The translations under genes were made by a program, and so were the position numbers. The notes under the pieces were generated by a model, which had not been told where the DNA came from, made no database searches, and worked only from the letters and a program-made list of their open reading frames with translations. Below, piece after piece: positions 40,276-48,054 of a stretch of 64,000 bases of DNA. The first letter of the stretch is position 1, and each line of letters starts with the position of its first letter. The stretch comes from Sva-07 sp963793335 (lineage in GTDB: Bacteria > Actinomycetota > Acidimicrobiia > Acidimicrobiales > Ilumatobacteraceae): positions 434,001 to 498,000 of the forward strand of contig CAWBZS010000001.1 of NCBI GenBank assembly GCA_963793335.1, given 5' to 3'.

Positions 40276-41660
40276 GCAGTGCCGCCGACGGTGAGCGACT
40301 TCACTCGGAGGGTCGGCTGACCGTCGCCGACCGGCACACCTTGGCCGTCCTTGCCGCACGTGCCCGGGCTGCCCATTGCAAAGTCGTTGGCGAGCATGTC
40401 GATGTCGGCGAGCACCTTCGGTCCGTTGCCGATCAGGTTGCCATCGCGCAGCGGCTCGGTGATCTCGCCGTTCTCGATCAGGTACGCCTCGGTCATCCCG
40501 AACACGAAGTCACCGGACGCGGTGTTGACCGACCCGCCCCCGAGCTTGGCGACGTAGACGCCGTTGGGGGTCGAGCTGATGATGTCGTCCGGATCGTCGG
40601 GCCCGTCGAGGACGAACGTGTTGGTCATGCGAACCATCGGCAGATGTTGATAGCTCTGGCGGCGCCCGTTGCCGGATTGGGCGTGGCCATCCTTGCGTGC
40701 GCGCAGGTAGTCCCACATGTAGTCGGTGAGGATGCCGTCCTCGATCAGCACGTTGCGCTGAGTGACGTGGCCCTCGTCGTCGAAGCCGAGTGTGCCCCAC
40801 TCGCCGGGCATCGTGCCGTCGTCGACCAGCGTGACCAAGGGCGACGCCACCTGCTGGCCGACCTTGCCGGCATAGACGCTGGCATCTTTCTGGATGTGAT
40901 CGGCTTCCAGGCCGTGGCCGCACGCCTCGTGGAAGAGCACACCACCGGTGCCGTGCTTGATCACCACGGGCATCGCCCCCGACGGCGCCGGCCGGGCCCG
41001 GAGCTTGGTGATCGCCTGTCGCGCCGCCTCGCGTGCGAGCTCCTCGACATCGACCTTGTCGAAGATCTCGAATCCGACCGTGTGGCCCATCGACTGATAG
41101 CCGGTCTGCATCCCGGTGTCGCCGTCGGCGATGGCGCTGATGCGCACCAGCGTGCGCACGATCTCGTCGTCGGTGAGGACGCCGTCGGTGTTGGCGACGA
41201 GCACCTGCTTGCGGCTGTCGCCGTAGCCGGCCGACACCTGCACGATCTCGGGTCCGTACGCACGAGCCGCTTCGTTCATCCGCTCGAGCAAGTCGACTTT
41301 GGCGGCCTTGGCGACCGAGTCGGGATCGCGCTCGACCAGGTTCGGCCGGTGCTGCGCCGACGCCGTGAGGGCGACGGTCCGAACGCCACCGCCACCGCCC
41401 TTGGCCGCCGCAGCTGCCGCGGCCGCCGCCGCGCTCAGTCCGGGCTCGGACAGGTCGGAGGTGTACGCGAAGCCGGTGGTCTCGCCGGCGACGACTCGGA
41501 TTCCGGCGCCGCGATCCCGCCCGCTCGACACCTGCTCGATCCGGCCGTCGTCGAGACCGGCCGACGTCGACCGCTTGTCTTCGGCGTACACCTCCGCGAA
41601 CTCGGCTCCGCCGCTGACGGCACCGGCAAGGACTCGTTGCAGGACATCACGTTCGATCAC
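40272..41660 (-). CDS. tldD: TldD metalloprotease subunit
   Basis: A 462-residue protein with VLFHEACGHGLEADHI, the HExxxH zinc motif of TldD, GAEFAEVYAEDKRSTSAGLD at the N-terminus, and FGMTEAYLIENGEITEPLRD and GSPGTCGKDGQGVPVGDGQP at the C-terminus. It is the catalytic half of the TldD/TldE peptidase. A GTG at 41660 is preceded after seven bases by TAGGCT (minus strand, 41668-41673) and gives the normal TldD N-terminus; an ATG at 41696 would add 12 unlikely residues. It heads the operon tldD-tldE-PHP. Confidence 0.92.
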   Translation of the reverse strand: MIERDVLQRVLAGAVSGGAEFAEVYAEDKRSTSAGLDDGRIEQVSSGRDRGAGIRVVAGETTGFAYTSDLSEPGLSAAAAAAAAAAKGGGGGVRTVALTASAQHRPNLVERDPDSVAKAAKVDLLERMNEAARAYGPEIVQVSAGYGDSRKQVLVANTDGVLTDDEIVRTLVRISAIADGDTGMQTGYQSMGHTVGFEIFDKVDVEELAREAARQAITKLRARPAPSGAMPVVIKHGTGGVLFHEACGHGLEADHIQKDASVYAGKVGQQVASPLVTLVDDGTMPGEWGTLGFDDEGHVTQRNVLIEDGILTDYMWDYLRARKDGHAQSGNGRRQSYQHLPMVRMTNTFVLDGPDDPDDIISSTPNGVYVAKLGGGSVNTASGDFVFGMTEAYLIENGEITEPLRDGNLIGNGPKVLADIDMLANDFAMGSPGTCGKDGQGVPVGDGQPTLRVKSLTVGGTA

Positions 41661-41752
41661 CTGGTGGAGCCTACGTTCACCGGATGACAGGCGCATGTCG
41701 TACCGATCCGAGTCGTGATGCTCCGGGCGAAGCTCGCGTTAGCGTGCTGTCT

Positions 41753-42136
41753 GTGAATCTCGAAACGGGCATGCGCGGCGACGCAAAGCTGGTCGTCACC
41801 GACGACGACACCGCTCTGGCGCTCGGGTCAGGCACCGTCGAGGTCCTCGGATCCCCTCGGCTGGTGGCACTCTGCGAGGAGGCGTGTTGTCGGGCACTGG
41901 AGAATCAGCTGGATCCGGGAACCACCTCGGTCGGCATGCGGATCCAGTTCGATCATCTCCAGCCGACCCCGGTGGGCGCCGAGGTGGTGGCCGAGGCAGT
42001 GCTCGAGAAGATCGACGGCCGGCGGCTCAAGTTCACCGTGTCCGCCTCGGATCCAGGCGGCCTCGTCGCTGCAGGCAAGATCACGCGTGTCGTGGTCGAT
42101 CTCGACCGCTTCATGGGCAAGTGCTGCGACCCCTGA
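41753..42136 (+). CDS. Thioesterase (fluoroacetyl-CoA thioesterase-like hotdog)
   Basis: The 127-residue protein has the hotdog pattern of FlK-like thioesterases: GSGTVEVLGSPRLVALCEEA, GTTSVGMRIQFDHLQPTPVG and DGRRLKFTVSASDPGGLVAA, with the Glu-Glu helix and the TPVG loop of the family. It would hydrolyse an acyl-CoA in the cytosol. TAGCGT at 41740-41745 ends seven bases before the GTG at 41753, favouring that start over a GTG at 41744. It is divergent from tldD and convergent with the ThDP enzyme gene. Confidence 0.82.
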   Translation: MNLETGMRGDAKLVVTDDDTALALGSGTVEVLGSPRLVALCEEACCRALENQLDPGTTSVGMRIQFDHLQPTPVGAEVVAEAVLEKIDGRRLKFTVSASDPGGLVAAGKITRVVVDLDRFMGKCCDP

Positions 42137-42143
42137 GCGGAAC

Positions 42144-43763
42144 TCAGGCCAGATTGCTGGTGCGGGGGTACACGTCGGCCGGATCGGTGAGGACGTTGAC
42201 CAGGTAGGGCACGCCACTGGCGAACGCCCGATCGAGTGCCGGGCCGATCTCCGCCGGTGACGACACGGTCTCGCCACCGCCGCCGAGGGCCTTGACAACG
42301 TCGTCGTAGCCGAGTTCCGGCTGGAGGTCGCACGCCATGTCCCATCCGTAGATCGCCTGCATCGGGTGCTTCTCCAGCCCCCACATGCCGTTGTTGCCGA
42401 CGATCATCACCACCGGCAGTCCGTGACGCACGAGCGAATCGACGTCCATCAGGCTGAAGCCCGCCGCCCCGTCGCCGAGGAGCAACACCACCTGCGACGA
42501 CGGCCGAACCGCTCGAGCGGCGATCGCATACCCGAGGCCGTTGCCGAGACAACCGTACGGTCCGGTGTCGAGCCAGCTCCCCGGCTCGTAGACCTCGATG
42601 AACTTGCCGGCGTACGACGCGAAGTCACCGCCGTCGCAGATCACGACGGCGTCGCGCTCGAGGCGACGACGCAGCTCGCCGTAGATCCGGCTCGGCTTGA
42701 TCGGATGACCGTCGGCCTCCATCAGCGCGACCTCGTTGGCCGCACCCTTGGACTCCGCGTCGCGGAGCTCGGCGATCCAACCGGTGTGATCGACGCGGTC
42801 ACCCGAGTAGTCGGCGAGGCCTGCGAGGGTCAGGCGCAGGTCGCCGGCGACCGTGAGCACGTCGACATGGTCGGCGCGGCGCGACTCGGCGTCGACGGCA
42901 TGCGCAACGGTGGCCGACCCGAACGCGCCGAAACCGAGGCGGAAGTCGAGCGGCGTGCCGAGCACCACGACGACGTCGGCTCGCTGCTTCAACAGCGCCC
43001 GCGTCCGCAAGAACGCCAGCTCATGATCGGCCGGCAGCACACCACGGCCCATGCCGTTGAAGAAGCAGGGCACCCCCAGATGCGCTGCCGCTGCGGCCAG
43101 TTCCTCCCATGCGCCGTCCCAGTAGACGTCGGACCCGACCATGAACGCGGGTCGCTCGGCACCCGCGACCAGTGCCGCGAGTGCCGCCACCGCGTCGGCG
43201 TCGGGTGCAGCGCCGAGCCCATCGCACTCCTGAACCTCGGGGAGTGCACCGACCGACGGACCGAAGACGTCGAGCGGGAAGTCGAGGAACGCCGGACCGC
43301 GGTGCGGCTCGATCGCCAATCGTGCGGCCTCGTGCACCATCGCGCCCGCCTGTTCCGGATCGGTGACCGTCGCCGCCATCTTGGTGATCGACGACACGAT
43401 CGGGACGTGATCGAGCTCCTGGAGCGAACCCGCACCCCAACGACCCTGCGGTGCGCGACCTCCGAGCACCACCAGCGGAGAGCCGTTGAAGTGTGCCGAC
43501 GTGATCGCCGACACACCGTTGGTGATGCCTGGACCTGCGGTGAGCGCTGCGAAGCCCGGGCGACGGGTGAGCTTGGCGTAGGCCTCGGCCGCGAACGTTG
43601 CCGACTGCTCATGACGCGTGTCGATCACGCGCATGCCCTGATCGCGTGCGGCGTCGTACAGCGGCCAGATGTGCCCACCGTTGAGGGTGAACATCACGTC
43701 GGTGCCGAACGCTGCGAGCGCGGCCACCGCCTGCTGCCCGGCGTGTCCCGAAATCTCAGTCAT
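42144..43763 (-). CDS. Thiamine-diphosphate enzyme, acetolactate synthase-like
   Basis: The 539-residue protein has the three domains of ThDP decarboxylase/carboligases. FTLNGGHIWPLYD and DTRHEQSATFAAEAYAK hold the N-terminal catalytic Glu; LLGDGAAGFSLMDVDSLVRH and VIVGNNGMWGLEKH form the GDG...NN metal-ThDP motif in the last domain. It resembles ILVBL/2-hydroxyacyl-CoA lyase and acetolactate synthase large subunits. No small regulatory subunit is near, so branched-chain amino-acid synthesis is not indicated. TACGGT (minus, 43772-43777) lies eight bases before the ATG. Confidence 0.85.
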   Translation of the reverse strand: MTEISGHAGQQAVAALAAFGTDVMFTLNGGHIWPLYDAARDQGMRVIDTRHEQSATFAAEAYAKLTRRPGFAALTAGPGITNGVSAITSAHFNGSPLVVLGGRAPQGRWGAGSLQELDHVPIVSSITKMAATVTDPEQAGAMVHEAARLAIEPHRGPAFLDFPLDVFGPSVGALPEVQECDGLGAAPDADAVAALAALVAGAERPAFMVGSDVYWDGAWEELAAAAAHLGVPCFFNGMGRGVLPADHELAFLRTRALLKQRADVVVVLGTPLDFRLGFGAFGSATVAHAVDAESRRADHVDVLTVAGDLRLTLAGLADYSGDRVDHTGWIAELRDAESKGAANEVALMEADGHPIKPSRIYGELRRRLERDAVVICDGGDFASYAGKFIEVYEPGSWLDTGPYGCLGNGLGYAIAARAVRPSSQVVLLLGDGAAGFSLMDVDSLVRHGLPVVMIVGNNGMWGLEKHPMQAIYGWDMACDLQPELGYDDVVKALGGGGETVSSPAEIGPALDRAFASGVPYLVNVLTDPADVYPRTSNLA

Positions 43764-43771
43764 GTCACAAG

Positions 43772-43792
43772 ACCGTAACGCGCGCCTACAGT
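43772..43792. promoter_or_regulatory. Divergent -10 elements of the ThDP enzyme and PAP2 genes
   Basis: TACGGT for the minus-strand gene (43772-43777) and TACAGT for the plus-strand gene (43787-43792) face away from each other with nine bases between. Distances to the start codons are eight and nine bases, leaving no room for a Shine-Dalgarno after the probable transcription start. Confidence 0.6.
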
Positions 43793-43801
43793 ACGGAATC
43801 G

Positions 43802-44692
43802 ATGCAGGTGGCTGACGCACCTCCAGCGCCGGCGCGCGAGCACCGGATGTACTGGTGGAAGGAAGCGTTGATCGTCGCGGTCTTCTACGGGATCTACTCG
43901 TGGACTCGCAACCTCTTCGGCTCCAACGCGATCGCCGCCGACGGCGTCCCGGAGCAGGCGTTCACCAATGCGGAGCGGGTCATTCAGTGGGAACTGAACA
44001 TGAACCTGTATCACGAGCAGACCGTCCAGTCCTGGTTCCTCCCATACGAGCGCTTCATCCAGTTCTGGAACACGTACTACGGCACGATGCACTTCATCGC
44101 CACGGCGGCGGTGTTCGTCCTGCTGTACCGCAAGCGCGCCGACGTGTTCCCGCAGTGGCGCAACTCGCTTGCGGCGATGACCGCACTGGCGATCATCGGC
44201 TTTGCCTGGTTCCCGCTGATGCCACCTCGACTGCTCGACGAGCCGTGCCCCATCCCCGCCGAGATCGCCGAGGTCGCCGACGTTCGAATCAGCTACGGAG
44301 GTGCCTGCATCGAGAGCGACCTTCGTCCCGAGGGCGGGTTCGGGTTCGTCGACACGCTGGCCGACTACGGCGGACCATGGTCGTTCGACTCCGACGCGAT
44401 GGCGTCGATCTCGAACCAGTACGCCGCGATGCCGAGCCTGCACATCGGATGGTCGACCTGGTGCGCGATCGCGATCTGGCCACTGTTGCGAAGTCGGTGG
44501 GCAAAGGCGCTTGCACTGCTGTATCCCGCGACGACGCTGTTCTGCATCGTCGTCACCGGCAATCACTTCTGGCTCGACGGCGTCGGGGGACTGATCGTGT
44601 TCTCACTCGGAGCGCTGATCGGCTGGGGGCTCCACCGCTGGAATCAAGAACGACTCGACCGGCGTGAGGCCGTCAGCGGTTTGGCTGCTTGA
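43802..44692 (+). CDS. PAP2 superfamily membrane phosphatase
   Basis: A 296-residue membrane protein of the inositolphosphotransferase-like PAP2 branch. AMPSLHIGWSTWCAIAIWPL carries the PSxH motif with the catalytic-triad His, and TGNHFWLDGVGGLIVFSLG the second His (SRxxxxxHxxxD-like, with GNHFxxD). WNTYYGTMHFIATAAVFVLL and other segments make about six membrane spans. It probably removes or transfers phosphate-linked groups on lipids at the outer face. TACAGT at 43787-43792 precedes the ATG by nine bases. Confidence 0.85.
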   Translation: MQVADAPPAPAREHRMYWWKEALIVAVFYGIYSWTRNLFGSNAIAADGVPEQAFTNAERVIQWELNMNLYHEQTVQSWFLPYERFIQFWNTYYGTMHFIATAAVFVLLYRKRADVFPQWRNSLAAMTALAIIGFAWFPLMPPRLLDEPCPIPAEIAEVADVRISYGGACIESDLRPEGGFGFVDTLADYGGPWSFDSDAMASISNQYAAMPSLHIGWSTWCAIAIWPLLRSRWAKALALLYPATTLFCIVVTGNHFWLDGVGGLIVFSLGALIGWGLHRWNQERLDRREAVSGLAA

Positions 44693-44750
44693 GCGAATCG
44701 GTCGCTGTGTCACACATGTCGAACCGCAAGCTCCTATCCTTGACACCACA

Positions 44751-45734
44751 ATGAGTCAGATGCGATTGAACCCACTCAACGGACGGTGGGTGACCATCGT
44801 TGCCGAACGGGCGCAACGACCGAGCGACTTCGCCGCGCGCGACGCCAGCATCGAGAGCGACCCCTCCCGGCCGTGCCCCTTCTGCCCCGGCAACGAAGAG
44901 GCGACGCCACCGGCGATCGAGACCCTCGACGACGACGGCAACTGGTCGATGCGCGTCGTCGCCAACCGCTACCCGGCCTTCGCCGGCGAGGCCGCGTTCG
45001 CCGTGCACAACCTCGGTCCCGTTTTCGTGATGGCCGAAGCCAGCGGCATCCACGAGGTCTTCGTCTACACGCCCGACCACCACTCGGGTCTCCATCTCCT
45101 CGACGACGACCACGCCCGCGACCTGATGGGCATCCTGCGAGATCGCTTCGCCGAGCATGCGGAGACTCGACAGGTCCGCTACACGCAGGCCATCGTCAAC
45201 CACGGACGCGAGGCCGGCGCATCGTTGGCCCACCCCCACGGCCAGATCCTCGGACTGCCGTTCGTGCCCGGCGAGATCCTCGACGAAGAGCGTGCGTTTG
45301 CCCGGTTCGCCGGCGGATGCCTGCTCTGCACCACGGTCGAGGCCGAACTCGCAGCCGAGGAGCGGGTGGTGTTCGCCAACGACGACGTCGCAGTGATCAC
45401 GCCGTACTGGAGCGGAGCACCGTACGAGATGCTCATCGTTCCTCGTCATCACGAACCCCACCTGCAGGATGCCCCCGCCGACAGCTTGGCCTCGGTCGGG
45501 ATCGCCATGCGCGACGCACTCGGCCACCTCAATGCAGCACTGGGCGACGTCGCATTCAACGTTGGCTTCCACACGGCGCCGCACCAGCACACCGGCCAGT
45601 ACCACTGGCACGTCCACGTGTGGCCGAACCTGGTCACGCAGGCCGGGTTCGAACGAGGGACCGGCGTGATGATCAACATCGTGCCGCCCGAGCAGGCGTG
45701 CGATTCGCTCCGCTCGGTTGCCGCATCCGCCTGA
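44751..45734 (+). CDS. galT: Galactose-1-phosphate uridylyltransferase
   Basis: The 327-residue HIT-superfamily enzyme moves UMP between glucose-1-phosphate and galactose-1-phosphate. CPFCPGNEEATPP is the N-terminal zinc site, VNHGREAGASLAHPHGQILG holds the catalytic HPH, GCLLCTTVEAE a second Cys pair and YHWHVHVWPNLV the C-terminal His cluster. TATCCT at 44735-44740 is ten bases before the ATG. No galK or galE gene lies nearby, so its partners are elsewhere; galU is 9 kb upstream. Confidence 0.93.
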   Translation: MSQMRLNPLNGRWVTIVAERAQRPSDFAARDASIESDPSRPCPFCPGNEEATPPAIETLDDDGNWSMRVVANRYPAFAGEAAFAVHNLGPVFVMAEASGIHEVFVYTPDHHSGLHLLDDDHARDLMGILRDRFAEHAETRQVRYTQAIVNHGREAGASLAHPHGQILGLPFVPGEILDEERAFARFAGGCLLCTTVEAELAAEERVVFANDDVAVITPYWSGAPYEMLIVPRHHEPHLQDAPADSLASVGIAMRDALGHLNAALGDVAFNVGFHTAPHQHTGQYHWHVHVWPNLVTQAGFERGTGVMINIVPPEQACDSLRSVAASA

Positions 45735-45746
45735 GTTGCCGAGTCG

Positions 45747-46691
45747 TCAGCCGACGATGATCTGCACGTCGGGGAACTCCTCGCTGACCACCGACATGGT
45801 GTCTCGCTCGAGCTGAGCGAGCGGTGGCGAGGCGTGTGCTCCGGCGGGGCCGATACGGAGCCCGTCGACGTGGAATTCGTCGAGCCAGTACAAGACACTG
45901 GCCATCATCTGATTGCGAACCTCGTTGCGGTGCAATTCGCCGAAGTCACCGCCAGGAACATCGGGTGGCCAATCGAGCAACACACCGAGGCCCCGATTGT
46001 GCAGCGCGGACACGAAGCGCCGAGCGCCGTCGGGATCGCCGAGGCGTGAAGGCGGCGCGTACAGCCCCGGCAGGAGCCAGCCCGAGTCCGCGGAACGCCG
46101 GTTCGCCGGTTGCGGCGAGAACTCGACATGACTGGATGGTGTGTCGACAACCGCGTCGGCCACGTGCGCCACCATCGCGTCCCACGAGTCGATCCCCGCT
46201 CCCGCCAACTCCTGCAGGTCGACGCAATGCGCACGCCACAGCCGGTCGGTGTCGGGTGCGGTCCGGCGCTCGTGCATCCAGTCGTCGTCGTCCCACTCGT
46301 GGCGACCACCTGACGGCACCACGCTGACCTCGCCGTCCAGGCCGTCGGTCTGTCGAGCCATGGGATCGGGACGTCGAACGATGTCGCTGCTGCCGTTCGA
46401 CGTCACGTCGAAGGCGTAGCGATGCGACGTCCGCGCCTGGGGCACGATCGTCGACCAGATCCCCGACACGCCAACCGTGGCGAGCGGTTCACCGACCCAT
46501 CCATTCCAGTCACCGACAACCGCCACCGATGCAGCCTCGGGGGCCCAGACCGCGAGCCGGGCTCCGACGATGTCGCCGTTGGCTGCCACGTGCAACGGTT
46601 GTGGGCCGAGCAACTCCCACAATCGGCGGTGCGTGCCCTCACCGAAGAGGTGAAGGTCGAGGTCCCCGATCGGACGCATCAGTTTGCCCAT
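45747..46691 (-). CDS. Truncated glycogen branching enzyme-like protein, catalytic Asp missing
   Basis: The 314-residue protein begins like GlgB: PIGDLDLHLFGEGTHRRLWE and GARLAVWAPEAASVAVVGDW-NGW, the CBM48-type domain. The amylase-like part is shortened, with GLYAPPSRLGDPDGARRFVS and GLGVLLDWPPDVP (barrel strands), then RNEVRNQMMASVLYWLDEFH-VDGLRIGPAG. GlgB has GLRVDAV there, with the Asp nucleophile; here it is Gly. The protein stops at FPDVQIIVG, just before the segment bearing the acid-base Glu. It therefore cannot branch glucan. TACCCT (minus, 46700-46705) is eight bases from the ATG, so it is expressed on its own, divergent from the glycogen synthase gene. Confidence 0.8.
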   Translation of the reverse strand: MGKLMRPIGDLDLHLFGEGTHRRLWELLGPQPLHVAANGDIVGARLAVWAPEAASVAVVGDWNGWVGEPLATVGVSGIWSTIVPQARTSHRYAFDVTSNGSSDIVRRPDPMARQTDGLDGEVSVVPSGGRHEWDDDDWMHERRTAPDTDRLWRAHCVDLQELAGAGIDSWDAMVAHVADAVVDTPSSHVEFSPQPANRRSADSGWLLPGLYAPPSRLGDPDGARRFVSALHNRGLGVLLDWPPDVPGGDFGELHRNEVRNQMMASVLYWLDEFHVDGLRIGPAGAHASPPLAQLERDTMSVVSEEFPDVQIIVG

Positions 46692-46699
46692 CGGCGTCC

Positions 46700-46746
46700 A
46701 GGGTACGAGACGATCCCCGAGACCGCCCGCCGACCACCAGTACAGT
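46700..46746. promoter_or_regulatory. Divergent -10 elements between branching-enzyme-like and synthase genes
   Basis: TACCCT on the minus strand (46700-46705) lies eight bases before the start at 46691, and TACAGT on the plus strand (46741-46746) eight bases before the GTG at 46755. The 63-base gap therefore serves both glycogen genes. Confidence 0.6.
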
Positions 46747-46754
46747 TCGCGCCC

Positions 46755-47954
46755 GTGCGTGTGCTGATGTTGTCGTGGGCGTTTCCGCCTCGGTCCACCG
46801 GCGGGATCGCCGCCCAGGTGGCCGGGCTCAGTGCTGCGCTGGTTCGAGCCGGCCACGACGTGGTCGTGCTCACCGTGGCCGACCGTCCCGCCGAGCTCAT
46901 TGCGAAACCGCCCGAGGGCGTCCGCGTGATCCGCACGCTCGTCGACCTCCCATGGCTGCCACCGTCGGAGGACGTCACCCGCATCGCATCGGCCAACCAC
47001 GCAGTCACCAAAGCTGGAAGCCGATTCACCGGTGATCTGGAGGGATGGCGACCAGACGTCGTCCACGGCCACGACTGGCAGTTGGGTTGGTCGGCCGACG
47101 GCCTCGCTGCACAGTACGACGTCCCGTTCGTGCTCACGATGCACGGGACCGAGCGCGTGCGCCATGGCGGCCAGCTCCCGCTCGGGCACCCCACCGACAT
47201 CAACTCGATCGAGTGGTGGCTCGCGTTCGAGGCCGACCGGTTGACGTCGCCGACGAGGTTCATCGTCGAGCAGCTGGTCACCGGCTTCGAACTCTCCACC
47301 GAGCACGTCACCCACGTTCCCAACGGCATCGACCCAGATCTGTGGCGTCCTGCCGGCTCGGCGACGCACCCGAGCGGCCCGCGACCGAAGCTCGTCGCCT
47401 CGTGGGGCAGGGTGCAGTACGAGAAGGGCTTCCAAGTGCTCGCCCGGGCGATGCACGAGGTGCGCTCGAGGGTGGCCGACGTGCACGGCGTGATCGCCGG
47501 GAGAGGCAGCTACCTGCCCGAACTGCAATCGCAGGTCGACGTGGAAGGGGTCAGCGACATCGTGGACCTCCCCGGATACCTGTCCGACACGGAACTGCGC
47601 TCGCTCGTGCACCGCGCCGGGTGTGTGGTGATCCCATCGCTGTACGAGCCGTTCGGCATCGTGGCGCTCGAGGCGTTGGCCGCCGGGGCACCGCTCGTCG
47701 TCGCACGCACCGGAGGGCTCGCCGAGCTGGTCGCCGGCACCGAAGCCGGCATCACGTTCGAGCCCGGCAACCCCGACGACCTCGCCGATGCAATCGAGCA
47801 GGTGCTCGACAACCAGGATCTCGCCAACCTGCTCGTGACCAACGCCCGCGACCTGGTGGAACGCAAGTACGCCTGGTCGGCAATCGCCCGGACCACCTCG
47901 GCGTTGTACGACGATGTGGTCGCCGTCGGCAGACGCCCCCCGTCCACACGTTGA
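46755..47954 (+). CDS. GT4 glycogen synthase / maltose-1-phosphate synthase (GlgA/GlgM-like)
   Basis: The 399-residue GT-B glycosyltransferase of family GT4 begins RVLMLSWAFPPRSTGGIAAQ, has PDVVHGHDWQLGWSADGLAA and VLTMHGTERVRHG in the acceptor half, and ends with VVIPSLYEPFGIVALEALAA, the E-x7-E donor motif. This is the actinobacterial GlgA/GlgM type: it builds alpha-1,4-glucan or makes maltose-1-phosphate from ADP-glucose. The partners glgE and treS are not in the window, so which is right stays open. TACAGT at 46741-46746 supports the GTG start. It is followed by glgP in the same direction. Confidence 0.87.
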   Translation: MRVLMLSWAFPPRSTGGIAAQVAGLSAALVRAGHDVVVLTVADRPAELIAKPPEGVRVIRTLVDLPWLPPSEDVTRIASANHAVTKAGSRFTGDLEGWRPDVVHGHDWQLGWSADGLAAQYDVPFVLTMHGTERVRHGGQLPLGHPTDINSIEWWLAFEADRLTSPTRFIVEQLVTGFELSTEHVTHVPNGIDPDLWRPAGSATHPSGPRPKLVASWGRVQYEKGFQVLARAMHEVRSRVADVHGVIAGRGSYLPELQSQVDVEGVSDIVDLPGYLSDTELRSLVHRAGCVVIPSLYEPFGIVALEALAAGAPLVVARTGGLAELVAGTEAGITFEPGNPDDLADAIEQVLDNQDLANLLVTNARDLVERKYAWSAIARTTSALYDDVVAVGRRPPSTR

Positions 47955-48054
47955 CCGTCAGCCGACCATCAGCCGACCGTGCCCGAGTGACGGGGCGATG
48001 AACGGGTCATCCGGGGGTTCAGAGGGGTCGGATCAGTCGGTAGCGTCATCGACA

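Noticed and set aside
45747..47612. Extending the branching-enzyme-like gene upstream to 47612
   Set aside because: The extra part is antisense to the glycogen synthase gene; the -10 box and family start both place the start at 46691.
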